A stretch of DNA of 64,000 nucleotides from Psychrobacter cibarius (GTDB lineage: Bacteria; Pseudomonadota; Gammaproteobacteria; Pseudomonadales; Moraxellaceae), in NCBI RefSeq assembly GCF_016107535.1, contig NZ_JABASQ010000004.1, positions 1-64,000 of the forward strand, given 5' to 3'. The translations under genes were made by a program, and so were the position numbers. The notes beneath the pieces are model-generated. The model saw only the letters and a list, made by a program, of their open reading frames with translations, was not told where the DNA came from and did no database searches. Shown piece after piece: positions 18,566 through 27,151 of the stretch (positions within the stretch are counted from its first letter, which is position 1; each line of letters begins with the position of its first letter).

Positions 18566-18773
18566 GGGGCGATTCTCCTAAAAAATGAAAAGCAAACCTA
18601 CGCATACAATCGGCGTTTAACTAACACTTAACAGTAGGTTGCACAGATAGTACAAGCCTTGATAAGTGGTTATGGCATCCACCTTGTTCAATGTACTCAG
18701 TCGTAATATTTGCGCTCGGTTGCCATATATTCACACTTTTAATAGCTTCTACTATAGATAAAGTGGCTCAATG

Positions 18774-19070
18774 CTAGATTTTTGGCTGTTTATCAAGGTC
18801 AGCATGATCGATTGACTCTATATCAGGATGGCTCACCTTATCATCAGCGATTATATCAGTCGCTGTGGTATCGTCATTCTGTGAAATAGGCGCTGAGTAA
18901 TCATGAGCCTGTATGGTTTGCCGTCGCTCTTGGCGATCATCCAATATGATGCGCTGTGATGCATTGTCCAAATCTTCAAACTGATTTGATTTGACCGCAT
19001 AGCGTACCGCCCAAATGGCAACCACAAACAGCATGAGACTTAATGGAATTAACAAAAATATACTGAGCAT
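18774..19070 (-). CDS. ccoS: cbb3-type cytochrome oxidase assembly protein CcoS
   Basis: Short single-span inner-membrane protein needed for cofactor insertion into cbb3 oxidase. The ATG at 19070 is preferred (AGAGAG upstream) over one 7 codons earlier. The N-terminal hydrophobic segment LLIPLSLMLFVVAIWAVRYAV followed by KSNQFEDLDNASQRIILDD is the CcoS pattern. The remaining about 45 residues are an unconserved acidic tail, making this 98-residue copy longer than the usual 50-70. ccoN, ccoO, ccoP, ccoG and ccoI are not in the window. Confidence 0.85.
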   Translation of the reverse strand: MLSIFLLIPLSLMLFVVAIWAVRYAVKSNQFEDLDNASQRIILDDRQERRQTIQAHDYSAPISQNDDTTATDIIADDKVSHPDIESIDHADLDKQPKI

Positions 19071-19195
19071 GGTAACTCTCTTAAATAGCATTTTCTTTTA
19101 TTATTATACACTCATCACAAGTATAGTGGATGACCGGTAGTGATTAGGGTAAGTTCTCAAAAGATATTGAATTGGCTACCTGCTTGTATTGAATT

Positions 19196-19984
19196 CTATT
19201 CGTCAGTTTTTTTTGCTGCGTTACCTCTAGGAGTTAACAGCTGCTGTGAGGTCACGTCGTTGGCATGACGACAATTCATTTGAGGACGTATCACATCGCG
19301 TAAATAAGCGGCAACTTCATAAACAGCGCGTCGAGAATGACTTAAGTTTTGCGCAGGTTTCATCCAGTCACGGCTCACTGGTAAAGGGGCGCTAAGTGGT
19401 GTGCTATTGATACCGTTTAAGGCAAACTGTCTACGAGCACGTGCCATATGGTAGCTGTCAGTAATGAGATACACATGACGAAGTGGAATACGTTTGGCAG
19501 TAAAACGCGCATTTTCGCAGGTATTCATACTGGCATTTTCGCTTATCAGCCCATCAATACCATGCTCAATGAGCCATTGACCAAGCCACGGCGCTTCAGC
19601 ACCGCTTAGCACAATAGGTAGGGGTAAGTCGTGATAAGCGCTGGCAGCGGTACGGGCGCGGTTGAGGCTGTAGCTATTAAGAATAATTTGATTGTCATGA
19701 TCATTGGTTAGTCCGCCGCCTAACACCACATAAGCGGTAGGCGGTGAACTCAAGGCAGCAGAGGGTAGGCTGGGCAATGGCAAAAGCGTAAATAGATAAA
19801 CAATCGCTTGGGAGAACAGCGGCGTGAATAGGCTGATGAGTACTAAAATAACAGTCGTTGAACCAAGTAAAAAGGTAATATTGATAATGCGAAATAGCTT
19901 TATCATACGCTCAGCTGAACGCAAGTAATAACGCCATAGTCGCTTAGATAATAGCCGCTTAGACCACATGCTCATCATACCCAA
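19196..19984 (-). CDS. YdcF-like DUF218 membrane protein
   Basis: Two N-terminal hydrophobic segments anchor a DUF218 domain: AYVVLGGGLTND, NSYSLNRARTAA, PIVLSGAEAP, ENARFTAKRI and HVYLITDSYHMARARRQFALNGI are the typical blocks. Relatives (YdcF, ElyC/SanA) act in the envelope, some in peptidoglycan or lipid-carrier homeostasis. The frame overlaps the 3' end of murB by up to 26 bases, and several clustered Met codons (19984, 19978, 19975, 19969) make the exact start uncertain, but all overlap murB. Translational coupling with murB and a cell-wall role are therefore likely. Confidence 0.82.
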   Translation of the reverse strand: MGMMSMWSKRLLSKRLWRYYLRSAERMIKLFRIINITFLLGSTTVILVLISLFTPLFSQAIVYLFTLLPLPSLPSAALSSPPTAYVVLGGGLTNDHDNQIILNSYSLNRARTAASAYHDLPLPIVLSGAEAPWLGQWLIEHGIDGLISENASMNTCENARFTAKRIPLRHVYLITDSYHMARARRQFALNGINSTPLSAPLPVSRDWMKPAQNLSHSRRAVYEVAAYLRDVIRPQMNCRHANDVTSQQLLTPRGNAAKKTDE

Positions 19985-21119
19985 TAGAGCCGTCAGTATT
20001 TACCCAAACTGGCTCACGCGCTAACTGAATCGCAAATTTTTCATAAACCGTATCGACGATATGTCGTTGGGCATCTGCTACATCATCTTGAGTGGCGTAA
20101 TAAGGGGCATGATTGGTCAGCACCAAGGCTTGCTGCTGATGGGTGACAATCGGTGCAATACCACCACCTTTCAAGCCTGTCTGTTCAATCAACCAGCCTG
20201 CTGCAACCTTTACCATGGCATCAGGCATAGCGTAGCCGACGATAGTAGGGTAGGTCGATTGTAAAGCAGTAAAGTGCGATTGAGGAATAATGGGGTTTTG
20301 AAAAAAGCTACCACAATTTGGCAGTTGTTTGGGATTAGGGAGTTTTTGTTGGCGAATATCGATAATCGCTTGCATGATATCCGCAGGCACTGGCTGCGTA
20401 CGATCGTCTTGCTCGGCATAGCGTTGTGCAACAGTTTGCACATCACCATAGCTGGCTAGGATTTTGGTTGCATCGGTATGTAATCTGAATCCAACACAGC
20501 TGATTAGCCAGGTATTAGGCGCACGTTTAAAAATGCTGTCACGATAGCCAAACTCGCAGTTGGCAGCTGTGAGATGATGCCAAGTTTGAGTGGGTAAGTG
20601 ATAGGCTCGTACATACTGTAAGCAGTCTTCTAGTTGGACACCATAGGCACCGATATTTTGTACGGGTGCCGCACCAGTTAGCCCTGGGATTAGTGCCAGA
20701 TTTTCTAGCCCATACCAACCTTGACTGACCGTATATACCACCAAGTCATGCCAGTTTTCACCTGCCATTACTGCGATATCGACGTGGCTATCTGTCTGAG
20801 CGGTTAGGCTGATACCGCGCATTTGGGGCTGCAATACGATAGCATTCAGATGCGCTGGCAATAACACATTACTGCCGCCAGACAACACAAATAATGGCTT
20901 ATTTTGCGCTATGTCTTTTGTATAATTTGCCATAAAATCGTCAAGCTGTGCTTCAGCCGTCAGTGTCACGACAGTATCCGCGACACAGGCTAAGGACATG
21001 GTATTACCATGTGACAAATCGACTAATTCACGGGTCAATAAGCTCGCTGGCAAATCAGTGGTCATGGCAAATTGAGTACTAGAATCCAAGTGTGAAACTG
21101 AGGTCATAACATAGCCCAT
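19959..21119 (-). CDS. murB: UDP-N-acetylenolpyruvoylglucosamine reductase
   Basis: Flavoenzyme that reduces enolpyruvyl-UDP-GlcNAc to UDP-MurNAc in peptidoglycan precursor synthesis. FAD-binding blocks FVLSGGSNVLL, GLENLALIPGLTGAAPVQNIGAYG and the C-terminal PNCGSFFQNP with the catalytic Ser are present, as is GWLIEQTGLKG. It belongs to the E. coli-like type I group. The 386-residue frame has about 35 extra N-terminal residues with three possible Met starts (codons 1, 5, 19). It overlaps the DUF218 gene that follows. Confidence 0.94.
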   Translation of the reverse strand: MGYVMTSVSHLDSSTQFAMTTDLPASLLTRELVDLSHGNTMSLACVADTVVTLTAEAQLDDFMANYTKDIAQNKPLFVLSGGSNVLLPAHLNAIVLQPQMRGISLTAQTDSHVDIAVMAGENWHDLVVYTVSQGWYGLENLALIPGLTGAAPVQNIGAYGVQLEDCLQYVRAYHLPTQTWHHLTAANCEFGYRDSIFKRAPNTWLISCVGFRLHTDATKILASYGDVQTVAQRYAEQDDRTQPVPADIMQAIIDIRQQKLPNPKQLPNCGSFFQNPIIPQSHFTALQSTYPTIVGYAMPDAMVKVAAGWLIEQTGLKGGGIAPIVTHQQQALVLTNHAPYYATQDDVADAQRHIVDTVYEKFAIQLAREPVWVNTDGSIGYDEHVV

Positions 21120-21199
21120 GTGGCAGATAGATAATGGATTACACAGTGTTTATTATAAAGGATGAAAGACACAAAGGTGGCAGAAAGTTAGCTTTATCG

Positions 21200-21697
21200 T
21201 TAGCAAGCTTTCCAGCTTTCAATCCACGCTTGTGCGCTTGACTCAATACGCTCAATTACCTCTTCAAAGTCATCGCCATCGCCTTTATAAGGATCTGGCA
21301 CATCGTCGCCGCCATAAGTAGGATCTTCTTCACTAAATAAAGCCAACTTGGCCAAATTATCTTCTGTCTCTATCAAGCTGTCTTTGATGGCTTGTAAATC
21401 AGCTAAATTCTGTGTATCCATCGCTAGAATTAAATCAAAATTACGAAAGTCATCGGCACTGACTTGGCGAGCGACCAGTTTATTGATTTTATAACCATGC
21501 GCTTTTGCATGGCGTTGCGAGCGAGTGTCGGGCGCATGACCAATATGCGAGTCACTCGTTCCTGCTGAATCTACTTTGATTGACAATCCAGCAATCGCTG
21601 CTTGCTGACGAAAGACTTCTTCAGCCGTTGGTGATCGGCAAATACTTCCCAAACAAACCAATAATACAGAAGACGGAGTACAGGTTTTCATCAGCAT
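21200..21697 (-). CDS. Low-molecular-weight protein-tyrosine phosphatase
   Basis: Cytoplasmic phosphatase of the LMW-PTP/arsenate reductase fold. The ATG at 21697 (ACAAGG 7 bases upstream) is chosen over one 23 codons further upstream. In the 165-residue product the P-loop VCLGSICRSPTAEE gives Cys15 and Arg21 (C-x5-R), and the general acid lies in VPDPYKGDGDDFEEV. The cysteine next to the Arg, as in eukaryotic-type LMW-PTPs, is present. It may act with the murB group in the envelope or on tyrosine-phosphorylated proteins; no kinase partner is near. Confidence 0.88.
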   Translation of the reverse strand: MLMKTCTPSSVLLVCLGSICRSPTAEEVFRQQAAIAGLSIKVDSAGTSDSHIGHAPDTRSQRHAKAHGYKINKLVARQVSADDFRNFDLILAMDTQNLADLQAIKDSLIETEDNLAKLALFSEEDPTYGGDDVPDPYKGDGDDFEEVIERIESSAQAWIESWKAC

Positions 21698-21903
21698 AAT
21701 ATGACCTTGTATAACAAAAAAACATGCTATAAGAGATCGGCATGTTAGTGCGGCTTTTATTAGCATGCAATTAATTAAGTAAATCGGCTGTCAGCGTAAC
21801 GGTTAATGCCTTGAATGGCAAGAGTAGAAGCTAAACAATATGGTCATCTGTTCACGAATTTTCGATGATATTATTTATAATCTAAGGTCGCACTTTGACC
21901 AGC

Positions 21904-22344
21904 TTATTCTTGTTTGTGCTTAAAGCGTTGAAGGTCACGGCGCTCTTTTTTGTTGGGTTTATTATCAGGCCGTGCAAGATTGGCAAGTTTGCGCTGCTCA
22001 GCATGATAAGCGCGGCGCTCTTTGCTTTCTTCAGTCTCTGAATACAAGACTTCAGCAGCGAGCGCATTACCACGTTGCGCCGTTAGTGCTTCAACGACGA
22101 CGGTCTTTTCAGTCATGGCAGTGGCTGAGCCTTGACGAATCTGTAGTTCATCGCCAATCATAATCTCTTTACTGGTCTTTACGCGGCTACCCGCATAATG
22201 TACCCGTCCGCTTTCGATGGCTTCTTTAGCAAGGTTGCGAGTGCGATAAAATCGTGCTGCCCACAACCACTTATCGAGACGCATACGCACGACATCAGGT
22301 TGGCTATGGTTAGGCTGATTGTGGTTTTTGTTGTGTTTACTCAT
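21904..22344 (-). CDS. hslR: S4-domain RNA-binding heat-shock protein 15
   Basis: Hsp15 binds free 50S subunits carrying nascent chains and helps recycle them. The ATG at 22344 has GAGG 6 bases upstream and is preferred to one 7 codons earlier. The S4 domain (VRMRLDKWLWAARFYRTRNLAKEAIESGRVHYAGSRVK split over about residues 19-55) is clear. The C-terminal half is Lys/Arg/Glu-rich. The N-terminus contains an Asn/His-rich run (KHNKNHNQPNHSQ). Length (146) is close to E. coli HslR (133). Confidence 0.88.
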   Translation of the reverse strand: MSKHNKNHNQPNHSQPDVVRMRLDKWLWAARFYRTRNLAKEAIESGRVHYAGSRVKTSKEIMIGDELQIRQGSATAMTEKTVVVEALTAQRGNALAAEVLYSETEESKERRAYHAEQRKLANLARPDNKPNKKERRDLQRFKHKQE

Positions 22345-22469
22345 CAAAACCTCATCGATATCCATAAAGTAAGATAATAATAATGGTGGCTTTTTTGCAA
22401 ATTGAAAGAGCCCTGCGCTATCGAAATGTTTAAAAATAGATTTTTATGGTAAAGAGAGAAAGTCTCGTC

Positions 22470-23162
22470 TTAGCCATTATTCTGATTGGCAACTTTCATA
22501 GCCATTTCTGCCGCATCATTTGTCTTTAATTGCGATAAACCATTAATCACACCTGTGATATTTTCTACGGTTTTATTTTGGCTTAATTTAAATTGGGCTT
22601 GTATAGAATCGATGGCCAGCTTAAAGCCAATAATCCCTCGGCACATAGCATCGATATAAGTAGCAGGTGCCTCATCTAATGACCAAGGATGGTCGGATAG
22701 CACCTCTTGCTGCGCAGTCATGGTTGCTAATATCCATTTCAGCGTATCGGCGTCTTCAAGCAGCTCAATTTTGGATTGAATATGAACACTTTGATAGTTC
22801 CAAGTGGGCACTTCTTTATGGGTTTTCGCTTTGCTAGGATACCAGTTGGGGCTGATATAGTGTCCAGAATCTTGAAAAATAATTAACCACGCAGTATCTG
22901 GTAAGGTGTTTTGATAAATAGGATTTTTACGACCGAAATGACCGTAAAGACAGCCGTGCTGAGCATTAGAGTTAATATCAGAACCAACACCAATAGCAAC
23001 ACTAGCATCAGGCATAAAGTTATCGTTATGCCAGAAGAGCGGTATATGGCAGGCTTCGATGCCATCTTTGGTTTGAGCAACTAAGGTCGCTAAGGGGTTG
23101 GCTGCGATAAACCCAATGATGTTTTCTAGGTTTTCTTCGGAAAAAATAGCAGGAGTATGCAT
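22470..23162 (-). CDS. PaiB-type FMN-binding negative transcriptional regulator
   Basis: The 230-residue product matches the FMN_bind_2 (PaiB) family: HIPLFWHND, HGCLYGHFGRKNPI, WLIIFQDSGHYISPNWYPSK and VPTWNYQSVHI. Family members have a split-barrel flavin-binding fold; Bacillus PaiB represses protease and sporulation genes, but the role in gammaproteobacteria is not established. No paiA acetyltransferase is adjacent. Confidence 0.85.
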   Translation of the reverse strand: MHTPAIFSEENLENIIGFIAANPLATLVAQTKDGIEACHIPLFWHNDNFMPDASVAIGVGSDINSNAQHGCLYGHFGRKNPIYQNTLPDTAWLIIFQDSGHYISPNWYPSKAKTHKEVPTWNYQSVHIQSKIELLEDADTLKWILATMTAQQEVLSDHPWSLDEAPATYIDAMCRGIIGFKLAIDSIQAQFKLSQNKTVENITGVINGLSQLKTNDAAEMAMKVANQNNG

Positions 23163-23191
23163 GCTGTTCTCAGTTTATATTTGATATAAAA

Positions 23192-23557
23192 TCAGCGACA
23201 CCACTGCTGCTCACATGGGATACCATCCATTTTGGTATTCGTGCAGTGTTGTACAAAGTAAGTGGCTTCTGCGCATGACGTCATCTGAGAGCAATGCTTT
23301 CTGCCATCACAGGTAAATCTCGATGCTGACGACGTGAGTACTGGTTTTACTGTCGAGACTGATGTTGACGTTGCATCTGAATCGACGTACGTTGGCGGTA
23401 TGTCATCCAGATCAGTTGAGGTAAAAGCGGCGTCAATTGAAGTATCAGTCGCAACGTCAGCGATAGGGCTACTGGTCGTGTTTTTAGGTTGCAGCATCTT
23501 ATAACCCAAAAGTGCTAAAACCAGTAATAATACAAAGATCAATATCTTTTGAGTCAC
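23192..23557 (-). CDS. Membrane-anchored excalibur-domain protein
   Basis: The GTG start at 23557 is supported by GAGGTGG with 6 bases of spacing. The 121-residue product has one N-terminal hydrophobic segment (about 4-20), then a Thr/Ser/Asp-rich linker and a C-terminal excalibur domain (FTCDGRKHCSQMTSC, EATYFVQHC, MDGIPCEQQWC) with six cysteines. The Asp/Gly calcium loop of classical excalibur domains is shortened to KMDGIPCE. Likely located on the periplasmic face of the inner membrane; function unknown. It is 29 bases after the paiB-like start in gene order, but these genes are probably separate. Confidence 0.8.
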   Translation of the reverse strand: MTQKILIFVLLLVLALLGYKMLQPKNTTSSPIADVATDTSIDAAFTSTDLDDIPPTYVDSDATSTSVSTVKPVLTSSASRFTCDGRKHCSQMTSCAEATYFVQHCTNTKMDGIPCEQQWCR

Positions 23558-23682
23558 GGTTTACCACCTCATCATGGTCGCTATGAATTAATGAAAGCTA
23601 CCAATGCATAATCACTGTTCATTCATCAATGGCGGCTTTTTAGTGATTAACAAACAGCCATTGATGGATTGATAGTCTATTT

Positions 23683-25236
23683 TTATTTCAAAAATAATTG
23701 ATAACCAATATTGTCATTGAGCATGGTGCAGTCATAGCCGATATCGAGTAACGCGTCTTGTAATTGACGAGAATTACCTTCAGACGCTTGTAAACCGACC
23801 AATACGCGACCTTCAGCAGCACCATGATTGCGATAATGAAACAAAGTGATATTAAAGTCATCACCCAGTTTTTCTAAAAACTTCAGCAATGCCCCTGGAC
23901 GTTCAGGGAAAACCACACTTAATAATTGCTCGTTTGCAACATGCGCATGACCACCAATCAAATGGCGGATATGTGATTTGGCAATATCATCATCGGTCAA
24001 ATCATGAGCTGTATAGCCATCAGCTGCCAATTGCGTACGAATGGTTTCGCGCTCTTTGTCGCCTTCTTTTAGCGCGATACCGACAAATATTGCTGCAGGT
24101 TCCATAGAGTCAGGTGATTTTTTACTATCTGCGCGGTAATTAAATTCAGTGATATTGCGTCCATGTAAGCTACGGCAGAAATTTAAAAAAGCGCCTGTCT
24201 GCTCAGGAATAGTCACACCAAAGATGGCTTCTTTTTTCTCACCAATCTCAGTACGCTCAGCGATATAACGTAGGCGGTCAAAGTTCATATTGGCACCGCA
24301 AATGATACCGACGCAGTTTTTACCTTGTAGATTATGGGCTTCGATATATTTTTTCATACCAGCAACGGGTAACGCGCCAGCAGGCTCAACGATACTGCGA
24401 TTTTCTTCAAAGATGTCTTTAACCGCCGCGCATACTTCGTCATTGGTACAAGTCACGACTTCAGGCTCGACTAAAGGACCTGATTTATCACTCTTTTGCA
24501 TACGGACAATTTCAAATGGCAATTCGCCGATTTGAGCAACTGCCACGCCATCGACGAACAGTCCAACTTGCTCAAGCTTAACGCGCTCATTGGCTTCAAG
24601 CGCCGCTTTAAGAGAAGCTGATTGCTCTGCTTCTACCGCAATCACTTTGACATGCGGCGCAACTTCACCTAAGAATGCCGCGACACCTGAGATGAGACCA
24701 CCACCGCCAACCGCGACAAACACATAATCCATATTGCGCCATTGCTGAGTTAGCTCAAGACCAATGGTACCTTGTCCGGCAATCACCAATTCATCATCGT
24801 AAGGTGGAATAAAGGTCAGACCTTCTGTTTCAGCGCGATTGATTGCATAACGGTTGGCTTCATCGAAGCTATCACCATACAAATCGACATTGCCGCCCAG
24901 TGCTTTAACGGCATCGACTTTAATGTCAGGGGTGGTGGTCGGCATCACGATGATATTGTTTAGGGCAAGTTTACGGGCGGAGTAAGCAACCCCTTGTGCG
25001 TGATTACCTGCTGATGCACAAATGACGCCGCGTACTTTTTGCTCATCACTTAACTGACTAATTCGATTATAGGCACCACGCAATTTAAAGGATTTGACCG
25101 GTTGCAAGTCTTCGCGTTTAAAACGAATGTCATTAGCAAAACGTTGGGTCAGCTTGGGTGCCGCTTCAAGTGGTGTTTGAATTGCCACGTCATAGACGGT
25201 GGCTTGCAAGATGGCTCGTACCCAATGTGACAGCAT
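23683..25236 (-). CDS. ilvA: Threonine ammonia-lyase, biosynthetic
   Basis: PLP enzyme converting threonine to 2-oxobutanoate, the first step of isoleucine synthesis. KREDLQPVKSFKLRGAYNR gives the PLP lysine (Lys51), with the glycine-rich phosphate loop VAVGGGGLISG. Two ACT-like regulatory domains follow (about residues 330-510), as in the allosteric, isoleucine-inhibited enzyme. At 517 residues it matches E. coli IlvA (514). It stands alone here without ilvGMED, with the divergent arsenic cluster upstream. Confidence 0.95.
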   Translation of the reverse strand: MLSHWVRAILQATVYDVAIQTPLEAAPKLTQRFANDIRFKREDLQPVKSFKLRGAYNRISQLSDEQKVRGVICASAGNHAQGVAYSARKLALNNIIVMPTTTPDIKVDAVKALGGNVDLYGDSFDEANRYAINRAETEGLTFIPPYDDELVIAGQGTIGLELTQQWRNMDYVFVAVGGGGLISGVAAFLGEVAPHVKVIAVEAEQSASLKAALEANERVKLEQVGLFVDGVAVAQIGELPFEIVRMQKSDKSGPLVEPEVVTCTNDEVCAAVKDIFEENRSIVEPAGALPVAGMKKYIEAHNLQGKNCVGIICGANMNFDRLRYIAERTEIGEKKEAIFGVTIPEQTGAFLNFCRSLHGRNITEFNYRADSKKSPDSMEPAAIFVGIALKEGDKERETIRTQLAADGYTAHDLTDDDIAKSHIRHLIGGHAHVANEQLLSVVFPERPGALLKFLEKLGDDFNITLFHYRNHGAAEGRVLVGLQASEGNSRQLQDALLDIGYDCTMLNDNIGYQLFLK

Positions 25237-25360
25237 AATGTTCCCTAATAAAAAGTGTGGATGAATAGAAAAATTAAATAGATTAGCCTATGCTGATTTT
25301 AACGGTCTTGCAAGACCCTATTGCAGTTTTTGCAGCGATTTCAATTTTTGATGAAAGATA

Positions 25361-25368
25361 GGGGGGGG
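25361..25368. repeat. Run of eight guanines upstream of arsR
   Basis: GGGGGGGG is unusual in this AT-rich sequence. It lies about 27 bases upstream of the predicted arsR -35 element and could vary in length by slippage. Confidence 0.5.
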
Positions 25369-25372
25369 TATC

Positions 25373-25438
25373 TCAATATTATTTAAATAAAATATTGAAT
25401 TATTTCCATATGTCTGTATTATTGGAAATATGGAAATA
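25373..25438 (+). promoter_or_regulatory. arsR promoter and operator region
   Basis: TTGAAT (25395-25400) and TATTAT (25417-25422) are spaced by 16 bases and place the transcript start at about 25429, at the ATG itself. Two dyads overlap it: TCAATATT/AATATTGA (25373-25380 and 25391-25398) and a perfect 11-bp repeat TATTTCCATAT (25401-25411) with ATATGGAAATA (25428-25438). The second spans the -10 region and the start codon, the expected place for autorepression by ArsR. Confidence 0.55.
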
Positions 25439-25804
25439 ACTAATGCTATCGCCAGCTTTGCTGCGCTCTCTCAAGATACTCGTCTCAAGGCCTTTAGGTT
25501 GCTCGTCAGCCAAGAGCCCGTTGGTCTGCCAGCAGGTGAAATTGCTCGTCAACTGTCTGTGCCACATAATACGATGTCAGCACATTTATCGGTGCTGGCT
25601 CGTGCAGGGTGGGTGGTGTCTCAACGGCATAGTCGGCAGATAATTTATCGCGCCTCACTGTCACATATGGAGGAGGTTATTCAGTTTCTATTGCAAGATT
25701 GTTGTGCAGGACATCCAGAATTATGTGCGTCTCTTATGGACAGTTTGAGCGGATGTGAGCGTGCTAAACCTGCTGATGCAGACAGTCTTTCAAACAATCA
25801 GTAA
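25430..25804 (+). CDS. arsR: ArsR-family arsenic-responsive repressor
   Basis: Winged-helix dimeric repressor that leaves DNA on binding arsenite. The recognition helix lies in VPHNTMSAHLSVLARAGWV (about 44-62), with the wing in SQRHSRQIIYRAS. Near the C-terminus DCCAGHPELC supplies Cys91, Cys92 and Cys99, resembling the three-cysteine As(III) site of Acidithiobacillus-type ArsR rather than the CxC site of plasmid R773 ArsR. The start codon lies within a palindrome, and the mRNA may be leaderless. It heads arsC-arsH-arsB. Confidence 0.92.
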   Translation: MEITNAIASFAALSQDTRLKAFRLLVSQEPVGLPAGEIARQLSVPHNTMSAHLSVLARAGWVVSQRHSRQIIYRASLSHMEEVIQFLLQDCCAGHPELCASLMDSLSGCERAKPADADSLSNNQ

Positions 25805-25836
25805 GCCCATACCTGATTTAATAAATCTCTTTACTA

Positions 25837-25900
25837 CTAGGGCGTGTCCTCATTTTTAGCTCATTTAGTCAATTTTTTTAAGATTGAGGACATACCCTAA
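25837..25900. repeat. Miniature TIR element between arsR and arsC
   Basis: CTAGGGCGTGTCCTCA at 25837 and TGAGGACATACCCTAA at 25885 form imperfect terminal inverted repeats (13 of 16) ending in TA on both sides. They match the ends of the 175-bp element at 54439. With only about 32 bases between the ends, the whole can fold as one hairpin in the arsR-arsC mRNA. Confidence 0.65.
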
Positions 25901-25929
25901 GAATATTCATAAATATAGGTAAAATTACT

Positions 25930-26334
25930 ATGACATCACTAATTTTTCACAATCCAAAATGCGGTACGTCTCGCAATACATTGGCCATCATGAAAGCATC
26001 AGGCGAAAATCCAGAAGTGATTGAATATCTTAAAACCCCGCCAAGCCGTGATTATTTAGTTGAGCTGTTGGCAAAGATAAACCTTTCACCAAGAGAGCTG
26101 TTACGAAGCAAAGAGCCTGTCAATGATGAGCTAGGATTAGACAATTCTGAACTGTCTGACGATCAAATCATTGATGCGATGATTGCCCATCCCATTTTAA
26201 TCAATCGTCCTATCGTGGTCACCAATAAAGGCGCGGCATTATGCCGCCCCTCAGAACGCGTATTTGAATTATTAGAGAATCCTGTCAGTAGCTTCACTAA
26301 AGAAGATGGGGAAGTGGTTTATCATGGCAAATAA
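25930..26334 (+). CDS. arsC: Glutaredoxin-coupled arsenate reductase
   Basis: Reduces arsenate to arsenite so that ArsB can export it. [15 protein letters not shown] gives the catalytic Cys11, and [18 protein letters not shown] is the conserved Arg-containing C-terminal block. The 134-residue length fits the E. coli/R773 type. It lies 125 bases after arsR, with a TIR element in the gap, and its end overlaps the start of arsH. Confidence 0.95.
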   Translation: MTSLIFHNPKCGTSRNTLAIMKASGENPEVIEYLKTPPSRDYLVELLAKINLSPRELLRSKEPVNDELGLDNSELSDDQIIDAMIAHPILINRPIVVTNKGAALCRPSERVFELLENPVSSFTKEDGEVVYHGK

Positions 26335-27070
26335 CACAGCAGATTTAGATGTAGTCGATTTGGGTGATTTGCCCAATATTGATGCAGACAGTATACAGCC
26401 TATCGATATTGAGTCTTTAATTGGTACACATGACCCGCGCCATGCGCCAAGAATATTGGTGCTATATGGCTCTCTACGCCAGCGCTCATTCTCTAAACTG
26501 GCCAGTGAAGAAGCGAGCCGTCTATTGCGTTGGTATGGTTGTGAGGTTCGAACTTTTGATCCGACGGGGTTACCATTGCCTGATGCTGCTGATGCCGATC
26601 ATCCAAAAGTACAAGAGCTGCGAGAGTTGGCGCAGTGGTCAGAAGGTATGCTGTGGGTGAGCCCAGAGCGTCATGGCAGTATGACCAGTATTATGAAAGC
26701 ACAAATTGACTGGATTCCATTATCATTAGGTGGTGTACGTCCAACCCAAGGCAAAACTTTGGCAGTGATGCAAGTCAGTGGTGGTAGCCAAAGCTTCAAT
26801 ACGGTCAACCAATTGCGCATTCTGGGTCGTTGGATGCGGATGATTACCATACCTAATCAGTCCTCTATTCCTAAGGCCTTTTTGGAATTTAACGACGATG
26901 ATCGTATGGATAAGTCTCCTTTATATTTACGTCTCGTGGATGTTTGTGAGGAGTTAGTGAAATTCACGTGGTTGACTCGTGGACGCTCAGCTTATCTGAC
27001 CGATCGCTACTCTGAACGGGTAGAAAGCACTGAAGAACTATCGAAACGCGTCAATCAAAAATCACTCTAA
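26324..27070 (+). CDS. arsH: ArsH NADPH-dependent flavin reductase (organoarsenical resistance)
   Basis: FMN-binding flavodoxin-like oxidoreductase; known ArsH proteins oxidise trivalent methylated or aromatic arsenicals. [17 protein letters not shown] is the FMN-phosphate loop, and [18 protein letters not shown] and [17 protein letters not shown] are characteristic blocks. The ATG at 26324 is favoured, with GGGGAAG in the arsC coding sequence as ribosome binding site; a second ATG at 26306 is possible. Either start overlaps arsC, which implies translational coupling. Confidence 0.93.
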   Translation: MANNTADLDVVDLGDLPNIDADSIQPIDIESLIGTHDPRHAPRILVLYGSLRQRSFSKLASEEASRLLRWYGCEVRTFDPTGLPLPDAADADHPKVQELRELAQWSEGMLWVSPERHGSMTSIMKAQIDWIPLSLGGVRPTQGKTLAVMQVSGGSQSFNTVNQLRILGRWMRMITIPNQSSIPKAFLEFNDDDRMDKSPLYLRLVDVCEELVKFTWLTRGRSAYLTDRYSERVESTEELSKRVNQKSL

Positions 27071-27151
27071 TGTATCCTCTCATCATTCATTTTCTAATAC
27101 TTGCTCTTACATAATTGTTCTTATAATAATTAAGCCTAAAAAGGTTACCCA

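Noticed and set aside
23624-23666. A 10-bp stem (CATCAATGGC/GCCATTGATG) after ilvA as a terminator
   Set aside because: The loop is 23 bases and no T-run follows, so it was not called as a terminator.
25430-25643. A second + frame over arsR (start 25443)
   Set aside because: It overlaps a clear ArsR gene and shows no domain or ribosome binding site.
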